DNA of 64,000 nucleotides, taken from assembly GCA_964035575.1 (NCBI GenBank), contig OZ037924.1, positions 744,001 through 808,000 on the forward strand, written 5' to 3'. This DNA comes from Rhynchopus sp. YZ270_cl-10 (lineage: Eukaryota; Euglenozoa; Diplonemea; Diplonemida; Diplonemidae). Within the stretch, counting starts at the first letter, position 1; each line of letters starts with the position of its first letter. Positions 41,137 to 50,908 of the stretch are shown in pieces. Both the position numbers and the translations under genes were made by a program. The notes under the pieces are model-generated. The model saw only the letters and a program-made list of their open reading frames with translations. It made no database searches and was not told the origin of the DNA.

Positions 41137-41759
41137 AATTTGTTCTCTTGAAATGTATAATTTCATGTTTTCGCGAAAAAAATTACAACTGATCCCTACA
41201 AGGGTTGAAGGAAGGTGGTTGAAAACAACAGTAACAAGGACAAGTAATTGCTAAGGAAAAACGGGTGTGCTGTGGAAAACTCCGCGCGATTTTCGAAACC
41301 ACCGTAGCATCGTGGCGATTTGCTGGAGGTGCTGATGTGCCTGGTGTGATCTGTGCATTCTGTGTTCCTTCCGCACTGCTCCAACGACGACGACAATGTG
41401 GGGAGCCTGTGGACAAAAACGAGCTGGAACACGCCGAGCCTGCCGAGCCGACGTCCAACAACGCTATCGAGCAGATGGTGCTGGACGAAGAGGACAGCCC
41501 CCCTTCTTGAACGTTTCAGATGCTGGCGTCCCAGTGGGTCTGGCAGCTTACGAAGAGCGTTAGCATACCTGCAGAAGAGCAGAATGCTGGGCGTGTTGTA
41601 GATTATTTCTACAGGATGGAGTTCCACATCACACCCCGTTTTTTTTCCGATAGCAATTACTTGTTTTTTTCTTTGAACAAATTTTGTGCCAATCTTTCAA
41701 ATAAAGCGTTAGATTTTTACACTGATAGCATGCTTCCCAGCACACATAAGATACTGGTT
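41137..41759. other. Unassigned stretch, partly coding-like
   Basis: 41265-41510 has a + strand frame with coding-like GC content (ending with an acidic run around LEHAEPAEPTSNNA). It is interrupted and followed by CAATCTTTCAAATAAAGCG (41691), a word from the right side of piggyBac elements. It may be a transposon gene fragment; not supported enough to call. Confidence 0.3.
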
Positions 41760-41945
41760 GTGCGCCCGAATTCGCCCGAATCTGCCCGAAATCGCCCGAA
41801 TTCGCCCGAAATGCGCCCGAATTCGCCCGAATTACGTATAAATTCCCTTTAAAACGCCCGAAATATATTTCGGGCACATTTCGGGCGCTCGGGATCCGCG
41901 CCCGAAAAATCCGCCCGAATTCGCCCGAAATATATTTCGGGCGGT
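41760..41945. repeat. CGCCCGAA palindromic repeat
   Basis: About twelve CGCCCGAA/TTCGGGCG words in both orientations, ending CGAAATATATTTCGGGCGGT. It is an inverted relative of 37049-37175; both are joined to TCCAAGTATG and a GCGCCGCAGGC box. Confidence 0.85.
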
Positions 41946-41999
41946 CCAAGTATGGAAAATGGCGCCGCAGGCAAAAAAAATAAGGGGTACGGTACGCAG

Positions 42000-42977
42000 C
42001 GAGCAGAAAAATTTTATGGTTCCATCATTCCAGTCATCTGGGGGTCGGGCGAGGGGTCCCCAAAAGTGCCCAAAAATCCCCTCTTTTTTTTTGAAAAATT
42101 GTTGGAGTAGTGTAGTTGCCTCGGTTGTGTTGCCACAGTTGTGCAATCTCCACTGTCCTTTTTTTTTTTCCCCCTCCCAAAAAAAGATTTAGTTGATTTC
42201 AACTAAATGCGAACCGCACGATAATCCCCTGAAAAATATACATTTGGAAATGCAGGCCGTGCACAAAAGAACGTCGTCACCATGAATGAAACATTGGTGA
42301 CACGCCCCACCTGTGGAGTAAAGGGTGTCAATTCATCAGACTCACCTGATGCACAGATATGGGATGCTTGTTTTTTTTGTGTCTTTTACTCACTGCCACT
42401 TTCCTCTTTTGCCTCCTCTCTCTGGCTTAATAAAGTGACACCGCAAACCTCTGCCTCAAAGCTAATTTGGCGGTGGTGTCTCAAACTCCCACTCCCACCC
42501 TCCCTCTTTCTTGCTTTCTTTGCCACTGCTACAAGAAATAACCACAAAATTGCATCGCGAGGCCAATGTGCACTTCTCTTTTTAGATGCTGCACTGTCAA
42601 CTGTCGCATCAAAAGAACCCTTCACCCTATCCCCTCTACTTTTATTATACACGGCTACTTTTTAGCGAACGACACAACCTATGAATGGGAAGAGAAGCTG
42701 ATCCTCTTTCCACCCCTTCGGGGAGGGGACGGTGTGCTATGCTAACTGCCAGCCACAGGGATATGGACAAACTCCCTCATGACAGGTGGAAGTGTCCAAC
42801 CTGTACGAAGACAATCCCAAGCCAACTCTCGCTTTCTTTCAAACAACGTTTCTGTGACTTAAACAGAATCTCCCCGAGACGCAGAGGGCTACCCCGATGT
42901 CGGTATAGAAAGAGAGCAGAACAAAGTTTATATCCCTCACCCACCCCTTTGGCAGAACTCCGCCCCTTTTTAAAACA
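42000..42977. other. Intergenic spacer before the 42978 gene
   Basis: TTTATAT at 42928-42933, 45 bases before the start codon, is a possible TATA box; TTGGCAG at 42949-42955 a possible acceptor. No supported ORF, although 42685-42860 has mildly coding-like composition with a CPTC motif. Confidence 0.4.
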
Positions 42978-43727
42978 ATGAAAGCGGCTTTATTGAGTCT
43001 TGCGGCATTGTTGGCCACAGCTGTGGCACATCCGTCTGCTTCACTGCGGAAGGCAGGAGTGACGTGCGATCAGGCCGTCGGGGGTGCGGAGACGATTAAG
43101 TACTATTCGTACCACATTCACGTGCTGTACTGGTACCAGCATAATGCAAGCGTGACGGAGGCGATGCGTTTGAAGCAGAAGTTTATCTCGACATTCAACA
43201 TCGACCCCACCGCTGCGTGCGACGACGGCGAGAGCACACACGGAGTGAACCCTGCGCTCTGCATTGTGGACAACGACACCACCCCGACCTGCCCTTTCGT
43301 CACCTCCGAATGGGCCGCCTTCGTACCCCCGGAGAACATCAGCGCGCTGATCCCCTTCTTCACACAGAACCGCGGGAGTTTGGATGTCTTGGTGCACCCA
43401 AACAGCGGATGCGAGGTTTGGGACCACCTGACCTGGCCTCTGTGGAGCGGCAACAAGTGGGAGCTCGATGGAAGCTGCCTGCACTACAATTGCCCGGGAT
43501 GTGATTACACAGACTGTGCGACGCGGGGTGCTGCCCTGGTGCCTGCCACACCAGAAGCGACACAGTGCCACAAAGACGTATGCAGTGCACAGTGCACCTC
43601 CTGGCTCACCGCTATGAAGTCCTTCAACGAAGACTGCCCCAACTACTGCGACGCACACAGCGAGTTCTGCAGAACCATGGCCGCATACCCCGGGTATGTG
43701 ACCGCGAATGCACAGTGCCATGCCTAG
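42978..43727 (+). CDS. Secreted DOPA 4,5-dioxygenase-like protein
   Basis: 249 residues, one exon. Residues 1-18 are a signal peptide. Residues about 42-165 match the small DOPA 4,5-dioxygenase family: YHIHVLYWY (H46, H48), AMRLKQKF, WAAFVPPEN, then NRGSLDVLVHPNSGC (H140) and VWDHLTWPLW (H150). The conserved His residues that would bind iron are present. Characterised family members open the ring of DOPA (betalamic acid and fungal muscaflavin routes) and are cytosolic, so a secretory member is odd. The remaining ~80 residues form a Cys-rich tail (about 14 Cys, several CxxC-like spacings) not part of the family. Substrate and activity are unknown; the fold assignment is good. Confidence 0.85.
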   Translation: MKAALLSLAALLATAVAHPSASLRKAGVTCDQAVGGAETIKYYSYHIHVLYWYQHNASVTEAMRLKQKFISTFNIDPTAACDDGESTHGVNPALCIVDNDTTPTCPFVTSEWAAFVPPENISALIPFFTQNRGSLDVLVHPNSGCEVWDHLTWPLWSGNKWELDGSCLHYNCPGCDYTDCATRGAALVPATPEATQCHKDVCSAQCTSWLTAMKSFNEDCPNYCDAHSEFCRTMAAYPGYVTANAQCHA

Positions 43728-44424
43728 GGCGGAGAACAAAGCTAAAAAAAATGTGTTTCAAGATTAGACACAAAACAGACCCCATTTTTGTTGTTGTGAG
43801 GAGACTTTCTTATAGAGAGAAAGAGAGTGCAGTTTATGTACGCAGCATTTTATATGTTTGGCACTCCTCCTTTGCGTTCTGTGAGAGGGGGTGTTTGGCG
43901 TGTTCGATGTACTAAGTGTCTTACCAAATTGTACTCCCCCGTCTGGGGGGGGGGTAACCCTCTCCCCGTCTCTCTCCGTGTATCCTCAAACCCAACTGTA
44001 CCGACTTTCCCGTAAGTTCAATTTTCCCTACCCCACTACCCCCATGTCCTCCGAGAGGGAGCAAAACCCTTTTGTTCACGTTGTCAAAAATATTCAAAAA
44101 TAATGTGATAAGGGGGGATGGGGGTAACTCCAGAGTGGTGTCTCGTCCTTTTTTTTTTTGTGTATTTTTCTTTTTTTTTGTTTTTTTTTCTCTTTTTTTT
44201 CCTTCTGTTCTTGGTTGTTGAGATAAGGCGTGGCGAGAAGAAAAAGGTGTTTATTCTATTGAAGGGCCATCTTTGCCGAACAGTCTTTGACAACAGTTTT
44301 TTAAGGATTGTCGTACTTTGGTTGTGCAGCTTTTTTTGATTATTTTTGATTTTAAGGAAAGGGCAAGCCTCGCAAAATGCTTTATGTTTTCGAATTGAAA
44401 AGCATACAAAATTTTATTTTTGAA
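43728..44424. other. Intergenic spacer
   Basis: 3' flank of the dioxygenase-like gene with T-runs and a G9 run (43943). No gene is seen. Confidence 0.4.
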
Positions 44425-44557
44425 CAACCGTCTTTTGTGACGAAGAGACAGCCTATCTTCAAACCCAGCGTATTCCAGCGCGTTAACGATAGTGGTAACG
44501 ATGTGTGTGCACGAGAGGCACATTCATCTTTCAAGTTTTATTTTTTTAATGATGTAG
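44425..44557 (+). ncRNA. Hairpin module B3 with long conserved 5' extension and acceptor
   Basis: 44425-44540 is nearly identical to 5429-5530 apart from a 10-base insertion. The hairpin (44500-44529) has TGTGC/GCACA and loop ACGAGAG. TTTCAAGTTTTA, T-rich sequence and GATGTAG (44551-44557) follow. Confidence 0.55.
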
Positions 44558-44824
44558 GTGACCAGGGTTTTATCTTGAAAAAACATTTTAAAATTCTACC
44601 CGGTCTACCCGGGTCTGGCAAAAAAGTGGTCAAAAAAAAATTTTTCGCCTCCGGCGAAAATGTCCCGGTAAACCGTTAAAATTGCTGCATTCACTCGCAT
44701 ATTGCATATCATCTCACGTTCCCCACCTTTGCGGAATAAGCAAAAAAATCATGTCAGGTCGGTAGCGTGCAGACGTTTCCTCGTATAGACATCTACAACA
44801 AGAAACGGCAGTCATGGCAAAGGT

Positions 44825-44945
44825 TCCTGGCGAAGCCACGGTACGCAACATTTCAGAATATTGTGCTTAAAATTGCACATTTTACAGCCAAACTATGTCA
44901 TGGGTGGCTTGCAATCTTGCGCCGCAGGCGCACGGTACGCTACTT
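44825..44945 (+). repeat. Short interspersed repeat R1, best copy
   Basis: GGCGAAGCCACGGTACGCAA, AAAATTGCACATTTTACAGC, CAAACTATGTCATGGG, then GCGCCGCAGGCGCACGGTAC, GCTACTTTTTT. The two CACGGTACGC boxes are in direct orientation about 110 bp apart. No coding potential. Confidence 0.85.
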
Positions 44946-45252
44946 TTTTCCTTTCGCCATGCTGTATGCTTCCTTTTCCTTCGGCGTTTGACCAATTGGG
45001 TCGCGTTCTGGCTGTGACGGGGTCACTTTGTTCATGAGGCCAGTTCTGGTCACTCTTAGAGGTTTGTGTGAGGTACCCCAAGATATATCATTTTGGTTTT
45101 TTTTTTGGCCTGGCCGGGTGGTTTTTTTTTTTCCAAACACGTAGTGTATTAAGAAACTAGACAAAAAGAAAGCCAACGTTCAGATCTTGTATAACAGTAT
45201 TTCCCCTTGATTCCTTTCACCTTGCGCCAAACAGATTTTTACCCCTATTTGG

Positions 45253-45392
45253 CTGCGTTCAACGAAAAAATTCATTGCACGTTACCACTACCACCCCACT
45301 ACCACCCTTTTTTATTATGAGCGAAGGAAACGACATGCAGATCGACGAGATCCCGCAGAACGGCACGCCGTCCTGCTGCGTTCAACGAAAAA
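45253..45392 (+). repeat. 17-bp direct repeat pair around a short coding-like insert
   Basis: CTGCGTTCAACGAAAAA occurs at 45253-45269 and 45376-45392. Between them ATGAGCGAAGG at 45319 opens a short coding-like frame (MSEGNDMQIDEIPQNG). It looks like a target duplication around a fragment, but no terminal repeats are seen. Confidence 0.4.
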
Positions 45393-45575
45393 CACTGTTA
45401 TATTTTTATTGTTATCAAGATCAGTTGGCGGATGATATCGTCTAGTTTTTTTTTTTCCCAGACCGGGTAAATATTTTTTTTTTTTATTTTACCCGGTCTA
45501 GGGACCACTAACATATAAGGAGATAAAACCCTGTAGGTGACGCCGAAACCCAATTTTTTTCTGTTACTATTTCAA

Positions 45576-45642
45576 GGTGACTGAGCACGAGAGGCTTTCA
45601 GGGTCATCGTATTAACCTTTTTGTTGCTGTGTCTTCCGCCAG
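45576..45642 (+). promoter_or_regulatory. Hairpin module A2 with acceptor
   Basis: GGTGA/TCATC and CTGAGC/GCTTTCAG (one bulge) close loop ACGAGAG. Here the A-T pair of other copies is a G-C pair on both sides. TATTAAC, a pyrimidine tract and CGCCAG ending at 45642 follow. Confidence 0.65.
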
Positions 45643-45688
45643 TCAATGCGGTTTTTGCACTGTCAACTTCTTCGATTCTGTATCTTGA

Positions 45689-45757
45689 AGACTTGTGTAC
45701 CTGTTGTGTGCACGAGGTTCAGATTCTTCAAGGTGTTTTTTTCCTCTTTGCTAACAG
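45689..45757 (+). promoter_or_regulatory. Decayed type B hairpin module with acceptor
   Basis: TTGTGTGCACGAGG, then ATTCTTCAAGG, a strong pyrimidine tract and CTAACAG ending at 45757. The 3' arm is altered. Confidence 0.35.
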
Positions 45758-45972
45758 CGTGCCATGTGAGTGACTCCCCCCCCTCCCCAATGAGCTGTGT
45801 TGCGTATACCGATGGCACCCTACCATCAGAAGATGCAACCACATGCCTTCATTAGCTCTCCCTCCCCCCCCTTGTGTGGGTTTTTTTTTCTTCTTTTCAA
45901 CTGCACCTTTTTTTTGAGGTGGCAAAGTATCTGATATTTGGACTCATTTTCCAACTTTCCCATTTTATTTAA

Positions 45973-46061
45973 GGTGACTAAGCTCGAGAGGCTTAGGGTC
46001 ATCTTATAAACTTTTCTTTTACTTTTTTGGATCACGGTTCTCCAAGCACGACTCACTGTAG
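45973..46061 (+). promoter_or_regulatory. Hairpin module A3
   Basis: GGTGA/TCATC and CTAAGC/GCTTAG with loop TCGAGAG; TATAAAC and TTTTCTTTTACTTTT follow, with CACTGTAG at 46054-46061. A further decayed type B 3' arm (GGCACATTCATC) lies at 46163. Confidence 0.6.
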
Positions 46062-46543
46062 GAGTAAATTAGGAGTAATTCCTAAGGAGGATACATGGTT
46101 CATATGTAGTCAGTCTGTCGTCAATTTTCTTCACAAAGCGCAATACGTGAAAACGCTCTGTGAAGGCACATTCATCTTTAAAGTTTTCATTTTTCGTTCG
46201 CGAAAGGTTTCGCGAAAGAGGAGGAAAAGAAGGTAAAAAAAAGCGTCTTTAAAAAAAAAAAAACATACAATCCCCCCCAGACAAGAACGAAGGATCTCAG
46301 ACCAGAGTCTCCCACTCTCTCTGCCACACTCTTTCGGGATGAGGTGTGCCTGCAACGTAGTCCCCTTGAGGGCGACATTCAGATATCTTGGTGCTTGTCG
46401 ATACAATATAGTGAAGCCCAGCGGGTGCACACTTAATGCAACCAAGTTGTCGAAACGAAATGAACTTCACGAATTTGGTCGTTCCTGTCTCCCACCTATT
46501 CACCTCAATATTCAGGATAAAAGCTGGACTTTTCTTTAAAAAA

Positions 46544-48022
46544 ATGCGTGTACCCTCATCAGAAGTGCCGGAGGTGGCTGCGTATATGAAGCAGCTTGGG
46601 ATCCCTGATGTGTTGGAGACATTGCTGACAAAGGTTCTTCAGGAGCGGCCGAACTCGAGGAGCGGCTTGTTGGAGTGCCTGCTGGGGGAGGTGAGAGCGA
46701 TGCGGGCTAAGGTGTCGATGTCGGATTCACTTGTAACACCCTTGCTCCTCGATGTTGGCACCCCTCTGCACGATAAGCCTGAAGCAGCAGGTGGCGTGCA
46801 TCACCCTGTCTACAGGGTCTGCTTCACAGGAGGCCCCTGCGCAGGCAAGACGACGTCGCTCTCGGTCGTGCGGGAGCGTCTTGAGCAGGAGGGCTTCACC
46901 GTCCTCTGCACCCCCGAGGCAGCAACGATGCTCTTCACCGCAGGCGCAGGGATAGCCTTCGAGGACCCCACAGAGGAGCGGGTGTTTCAGTTCCAGCTTG
47001 CGTTGCTGAATATGCAGCTCTGTGTGGAGGCGCAGTTGTGCGATGTGGCGCGGAGTTGTGGGCGCCCCGCAGTGGTGCTGTGCGATAGGGGGGCGATGGA
47101 TGGGCGGGCGTTCTGCTCGGACGACACCTGGGGACGCATCACGCGTGCCTGCGGGAGGAGCACCGAGGAGCTGCGCGACGCACAGTATGATTTAGTGGTG
47201 CACCTCGTCACCGCCGCGCAGGGTGCCGAGGACTGCTACACGACAGAGAACAACGAGGCACGCACAGAGTCTCCTGCAGACGCGCGGGCACAGGACGAAC
47301 GGCTCCTCGAGGTGTGGTTCGGCCACCCCAACAGGAGTATCATACATAACACCTCAAGCATCTTCGCAGACAAGGTCTCTCGCACATGCGACGCGATTCT
47401 ACATCTTGTTGGGGTACGCCGTGCGAACGCCAATCAGCTGTACTCTCTGTCATGGGCGCCGGAGATACACGAACAGTGCAGCGTAATGTACATTAAGACA
47501 CGCGTTTTGCGGTCGTGCGGTCCAGAGTCGACACGCCTGTGCACACAGTGGAATAACAACGGCGTGACCTACGTCATGCAGACACACACCACCGCGCCAA
47601 GCGGTGTTGTGACACGCACTGCGAGGGTCATCGGCGAGGCGGTGGCTGCGTCTCTGCTGGAGGCAGCGTCGGGGATGCTACCTACATGGGATGTCGTGAG
47701 GCGTGTGTTTACATCTGGGGACCGTCGCTTTGAGGTGTTGGAGCACGATGACGGGCGTGTGCACGTTCTGGCAGAGGTGCGTGACAACGTGCCTCACGAC
47801 ACAGACGTGTCCTTCCTCCCGCCTTTCCTCTTCGTAACGTGTCCCGTCTCCACAACAGAGGACCTCCTCCACGACGTCCCGAAGGCCAGCCGTGAACCTC
47901 ATCGTGTTGCCCGTCTTGTAAGTATTGTAAGTGAGTCGTGCTCCATCCGTGGGAGCGTCGATATGGACATCTTCTCGCCATGTATCGCCCGCTACCGCAA
48001 CGGATCATTCCGACATGCCTAG
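46544..48022 (+). CDS. Ttd14-like P-loop ATPase with N-terminal RIIa docking domain
   Basis: 492 residues from the ATG in an A-rich context (AAAAAAATG); the frame is open upstream but not coding-like. Residues about 8-40 (VAAYMKQLGIPDVLETLLTK) match the RIIa/DPY-30 dimerisation-docking helix pair that binds anchoring helices, common in ciliary proteins. Residues about 90-290 match the AAA_28 P-loop domain of TRPL translocation defect protein 14: FTGGPCAGKTT (Walker A), a PEAATMLF strand, and VVLCDRGAMDGRAF. The remainder (about 320-480) fits the CYTH-like C-terminal half of that family. In Drosophila Ttd14 binds GTP and phosphatidic-acid-type lipid and is needed for TRPL channel trafficking; a membrane-traffic or ciliary role is an inference here. 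It is one exon. A series of hairpin modules precedes it. Confidence 0.88.
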   Translation: MRVPSSEVPEVAAYMKQLGIPDVLETLLTKVLQERPNSRSGLLECLLGEVRAMRAKVSMSDSLVTPLLLDVGTPLHDKPEAAGGVHHPVYRVCFTGGPCAGKTTSLSVVRERLEQEGFTVLCTPEAATMLFTAGAGIAFEDPTEERVFQFQLALLNMQLCVEAQLCDVARSCGRPAVVLCDRGAMDGRAFCSDDTWGRITRACGRSTEELRDAQYDLVVHLVTAAQGAEDCYTTENNEARTESPADARAQDERLLEVWFGHPNRSIIHNTSSIFADKVSRTCDAILHLVGVRRANANQLYSLSWAPEIHEQCSVMYIKTRVLRSCGPESTRLCTQWNNNGVTYVMQTHTTAPSGVVTRTARVIGEAVAASLLEAASGMLPTWDVVRRVFTSGDRRFEVLEHDDGRVHVLAEVRDNVPHDTDVSFLPPFLFVTCPVSTTEDLLHDVPKASREPHRVARLVSIVSESCSIRGSVDMDIFSPCIARYRNGSFRHA

Positions 48023-48332
48023 GGGGTGACTGCATCAATCACAATACGACAACAAACAAAATCCCAAAAATACACCTTAGTTTTTTACCCCACCTTGCTC
48101 CAACCCCACCGGTGCTTTTTACCCCTAGACATGATAATTTCGGTCAACATAGAAAAATATGGGAAATGAGGTAGGGTGGCCTTTTTTTCTCTTGCGGAAC
48201 CCGGTATCACACATGATACTGTTTTCCATGGATACACATGAAAAGGAGTTCCGCGCTAACAGAACTCGATAGTAGATTGGGCGTATCTAACAACAAACAA
48301 AACAAATAATGGTGTGGCTGAAGGGGGGGGGT

Positions 48333-48420
48333 GCTATTTTCTGCTATTTTCTGCTATTTTCTGCTATTTTCTGCTATTTTCTGCTATTTTCTGCTATTTT
48401 CTGCTATTTTCTGCTATTTT
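48333..48420 (+). repeat. Tandem repeat (GCTATTTTCT)n, about nine copies
   Basis: A perfect 10-bp array; further units lie at about 49160-49195 near the other end of the element. Confidence 0.95.
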
Positions 48421-48621
48421 GGGGGTCTGGATTTTTTTTATTTTTTGGCCGTGGTTTGGGCTTTTGCTAAAGGGAGGGGAAATGAGGGACTCCTGACCCC
48501 AGCCAGTCCCCAAAACACCTACCAAAGATGCAGACAACGTTTTTTTCGAGCAAAAAAGCGTAAAAAATAAGATCAATTTTAGCAAAAAAAAATGTATTTT
48601 GTCCCGATATAGACCAGGTGC

Positions 48622-49032
48622 TGTACTGTGTACTGTGTACTGTGTACTGTGTACTGTGTACTGTGTACTGTGTACTGTGTACTGTGTACTGTGTACTGTG
48701 TACTGTGTACTGTGTACTGTGTACTGTGTACTGTGTACTGTGTACTGTGTACTGTGTACTGTGTACTGTGTACTGTGTACTGTGTACTGTGTACTGTGTA
48801 CTGTGTACTGTGTACTGTGTACTGTGTACTGTGTACTGTGTACTGTGTACTGTGTACTGTGTACTGTGTACTGTGTACTGTGTACTGTGTACTGTGTACT
48901 GTGTACTGTGTACTGTGTACTGTGTACTGTGTACTGTGTACTGTGTACTGTGTACTGTGTACTGTGTACTGTGTACTGTGTACTGTGTACTGTGTACTGT
49001 GTACTGTGTACTGTGTACTGTGTACTGTGTAC
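48622..49032 (+). repeat. Minisatellite (TACTGTG)n, about 59 copies
   Basis: A perfect 7-bp array. It is the same unit as the 7-bp part of 1799-1966, and two bases short of the 9-bp unit at 39462-39874. Confidence 0.97.
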
Positions 49033-49282
49033 CTTATGATCCGTTTGTGGAGTGGGAGGGGGTTTCCGGGTTTGCGGGCTGGCCAAGTTTCCTTCCCTCG
49101 TCCATCGGGAGCCACACCACCACCCAGCCACCAAACCCAAAAAAAAACCCCCCAAAGTGCTATTTTCTGCGATGTTCTGCTATTTTCTGCTATTTTGGGG
49201 TCGTCAGCCACACCAAATAAAGTAAAAAAATAAGAAATGCAGGAAAAATAGACAAAAAGAAAACAAAGAGATTTTGACAAAG

Positions 49283-50908
49283 GGACGGTAGAAATGTTAC
49301 CAATATTCTCATGTCCAGGGGTGAAAACACAGAGGTCATGACCCTCTTTATAGCTTGGAAATCCTAAAACCCACCTTAGTTTTTTAACAGGATTGGCCAA
49401 CGGTATATTTGTCCTATGTTTTTTCTTTTGAATCATTCCCCTCACCCAATTATCATGTGCGCCACCCAGGGTAAGAGCCCAAATGGCTTCCTAAAATGGG
49501 TAAAGTAAATTCTAAAGAATTCAAAGAGAAGAGGCACAGTAGATTAGTGAGGACAAATCAAGTGGAAACATGTTTAGTTTGGTTTTGAATACACCGGTGT
49601 TTGTCTTACTGTAACTGCCATTTCCATGGGTGTTAAAGAAGGCAGATGAGGCAGGGTTTTTTCGTAATGTTTTATTGAGGTACACTGTCACGAGAGGGAT
49701 TTGTATTTCAAGTCAACTTTATTCTTTCCTCATGCAGAAAAAAAACTCTTTTTTCGTCCTTTCGAGCTTGTTTTGCGTCTTCCGCAGTTTACAATTTCCC
49801 TCCCCCCCGTATCACTTGTGATGCAGAGCCACGTGAGGCGTGTCTCCCAAACAATAAGTAAAAAGCAAATGAACGAAAAACGTTGGTAACCAAAAGAAAA
49901 CCGACGCAGGAGCTTTTCTTGGAACTGTTTTATTCTCCCCACCCCAACAACATCACATTTCAGAAAAACATTGTTTTTTTCGTTTTTGTTCACTTTCTTT
50001 TCTTCTCCCTCACACCTGGTCGCATACTGCGAGTTTTCCTGGAAGCGCAGGAAAAATGACTGGGGAGTGTTGGTGGCTCCGTGACGCCACAGAGCCGGCA
50101 CACTCGTTGAGTGCCTCACAAAACCTCAAATTTATTCCGCTTTGATTTTATTTATTGTCTTCACGCTATATTGTTGTTGTTGGGTTGGGAAATAAAAAAG
50201 CAAAAAGGAACAAAACAATGTGGTTTTTAACAGGGACTACAAACCCCAGTTGAAAGCGAGCAGTTTTTTTTTAAGTTTTCTCCCCTTCCCATGTTGAGTT
50301 GACATAGCCCATGCGCATCCACCGTTTCCACCCGCTCGTTTCTTTGGCAGGCTTGATCGACAACTGCTGGCAATGGTTAGAGTCATCTGGCAAGGCCAAC
50401 TCTACTTCACACCAGTTTTGGGCATGCTCCTTAAACAGAACATGTAGGTTGGAGGACAATGTAGCGCAGTACAATTGCACTCAGCTCGCGGTGCTTCGAT
50501 AGTGTACCGTCCACCACCATGCTCAGAGGTTTTCCTCAGAGGTAACGTCCACGCAACGCCCATCTACGCCCTCGTACAACCCACATACAGCCCACATGCA
50601 CCCAATTCTGCCGAATTACCAAAAAAGGCCCTGGAGGAAGATCTCCCACCTTTGGAGGAATCTACTTACGTCTTCTGTGCTCACGGTGAGCTGTCTTCGT
50701 TTCCTCCCCCTCGCGTTGTACCATGTTTTCGGGCATCACAATCCGCACGAGCCACCACATTCGCACATTTTTAACATGCCAATTCTTTCACGGATATCAC
50801 ACCATTTCCCCCAAACTTCCCTCACAATCCTCACAACCCGACTCAACGCCCTTTTCCCTCCCACAGTATACACATTTTCATCCCCCTCCCCTCCCCCTCT
50901 CCCCCTCT
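49283..50908. other. Intergenic spacer with module C4
   Basis: Apart from the hairpin module at 49679, I see no gene. The 700 bases before 50909 become very C-rich. Confidence 0.4.
49679..49737 (+). promoter_or_regulatory. Hairpin module C4 with acceptor
   Basis: GGTACACTGTC, loop ACGAGAG, GGATTTGTATTTC (outer TACA/TGTA kept, inner pairing weak), then GTCAACTTTATTCTTTCC and CATGCAG ending at 49737. Confidence 0.5.

Larger units (their letters stand above)
48310..49215. mobile_element. TGGTGTGGC-type MITE carrying minisatellites
   Basis: Perfect 12-bp inverted ends TGGTGTGGCTGA are flanked by AATAA (48305-48309, 49216-49220). Of its 906 bp nearly half is the TACTGTG array; a GCTATTTTCT array lies just inside the left end and three units of it inside the right. 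Insertion into the 195-bp repeat confirms the borders. No protein is encoded. Confidence 0.9.
48200..49282 (+). repeat. 195-bp dispersed repeat, copy 3, interrupted
   Basis: 48200-48304 and 49221-49282 together reproduce the repeat of 17081-17275 with drift. The element at 48310-49215 sits between them. Confidence 0.85.

Noticed and set aside
41265-41510. Frame ending in an acidic stretch, possible transposase piece.
   Set aside because: Coding-like composition but interrupted and without a recognisable domain.
42685-42981. Frame with a CPTC motif upstream of the dioxygenase-like gene.
   Set aside because: A single CxxC in an otherwise unremarkable frame that runs into the gene's promoter region.
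45319-45444. Short frame starting MSEGNDMQIDEIPQNG.
   Set aside because: Only the first ~20 residues look coding, then it runs into a direct repeat and AT-rich DNA; recorded only as a repeat-flanked fragment.
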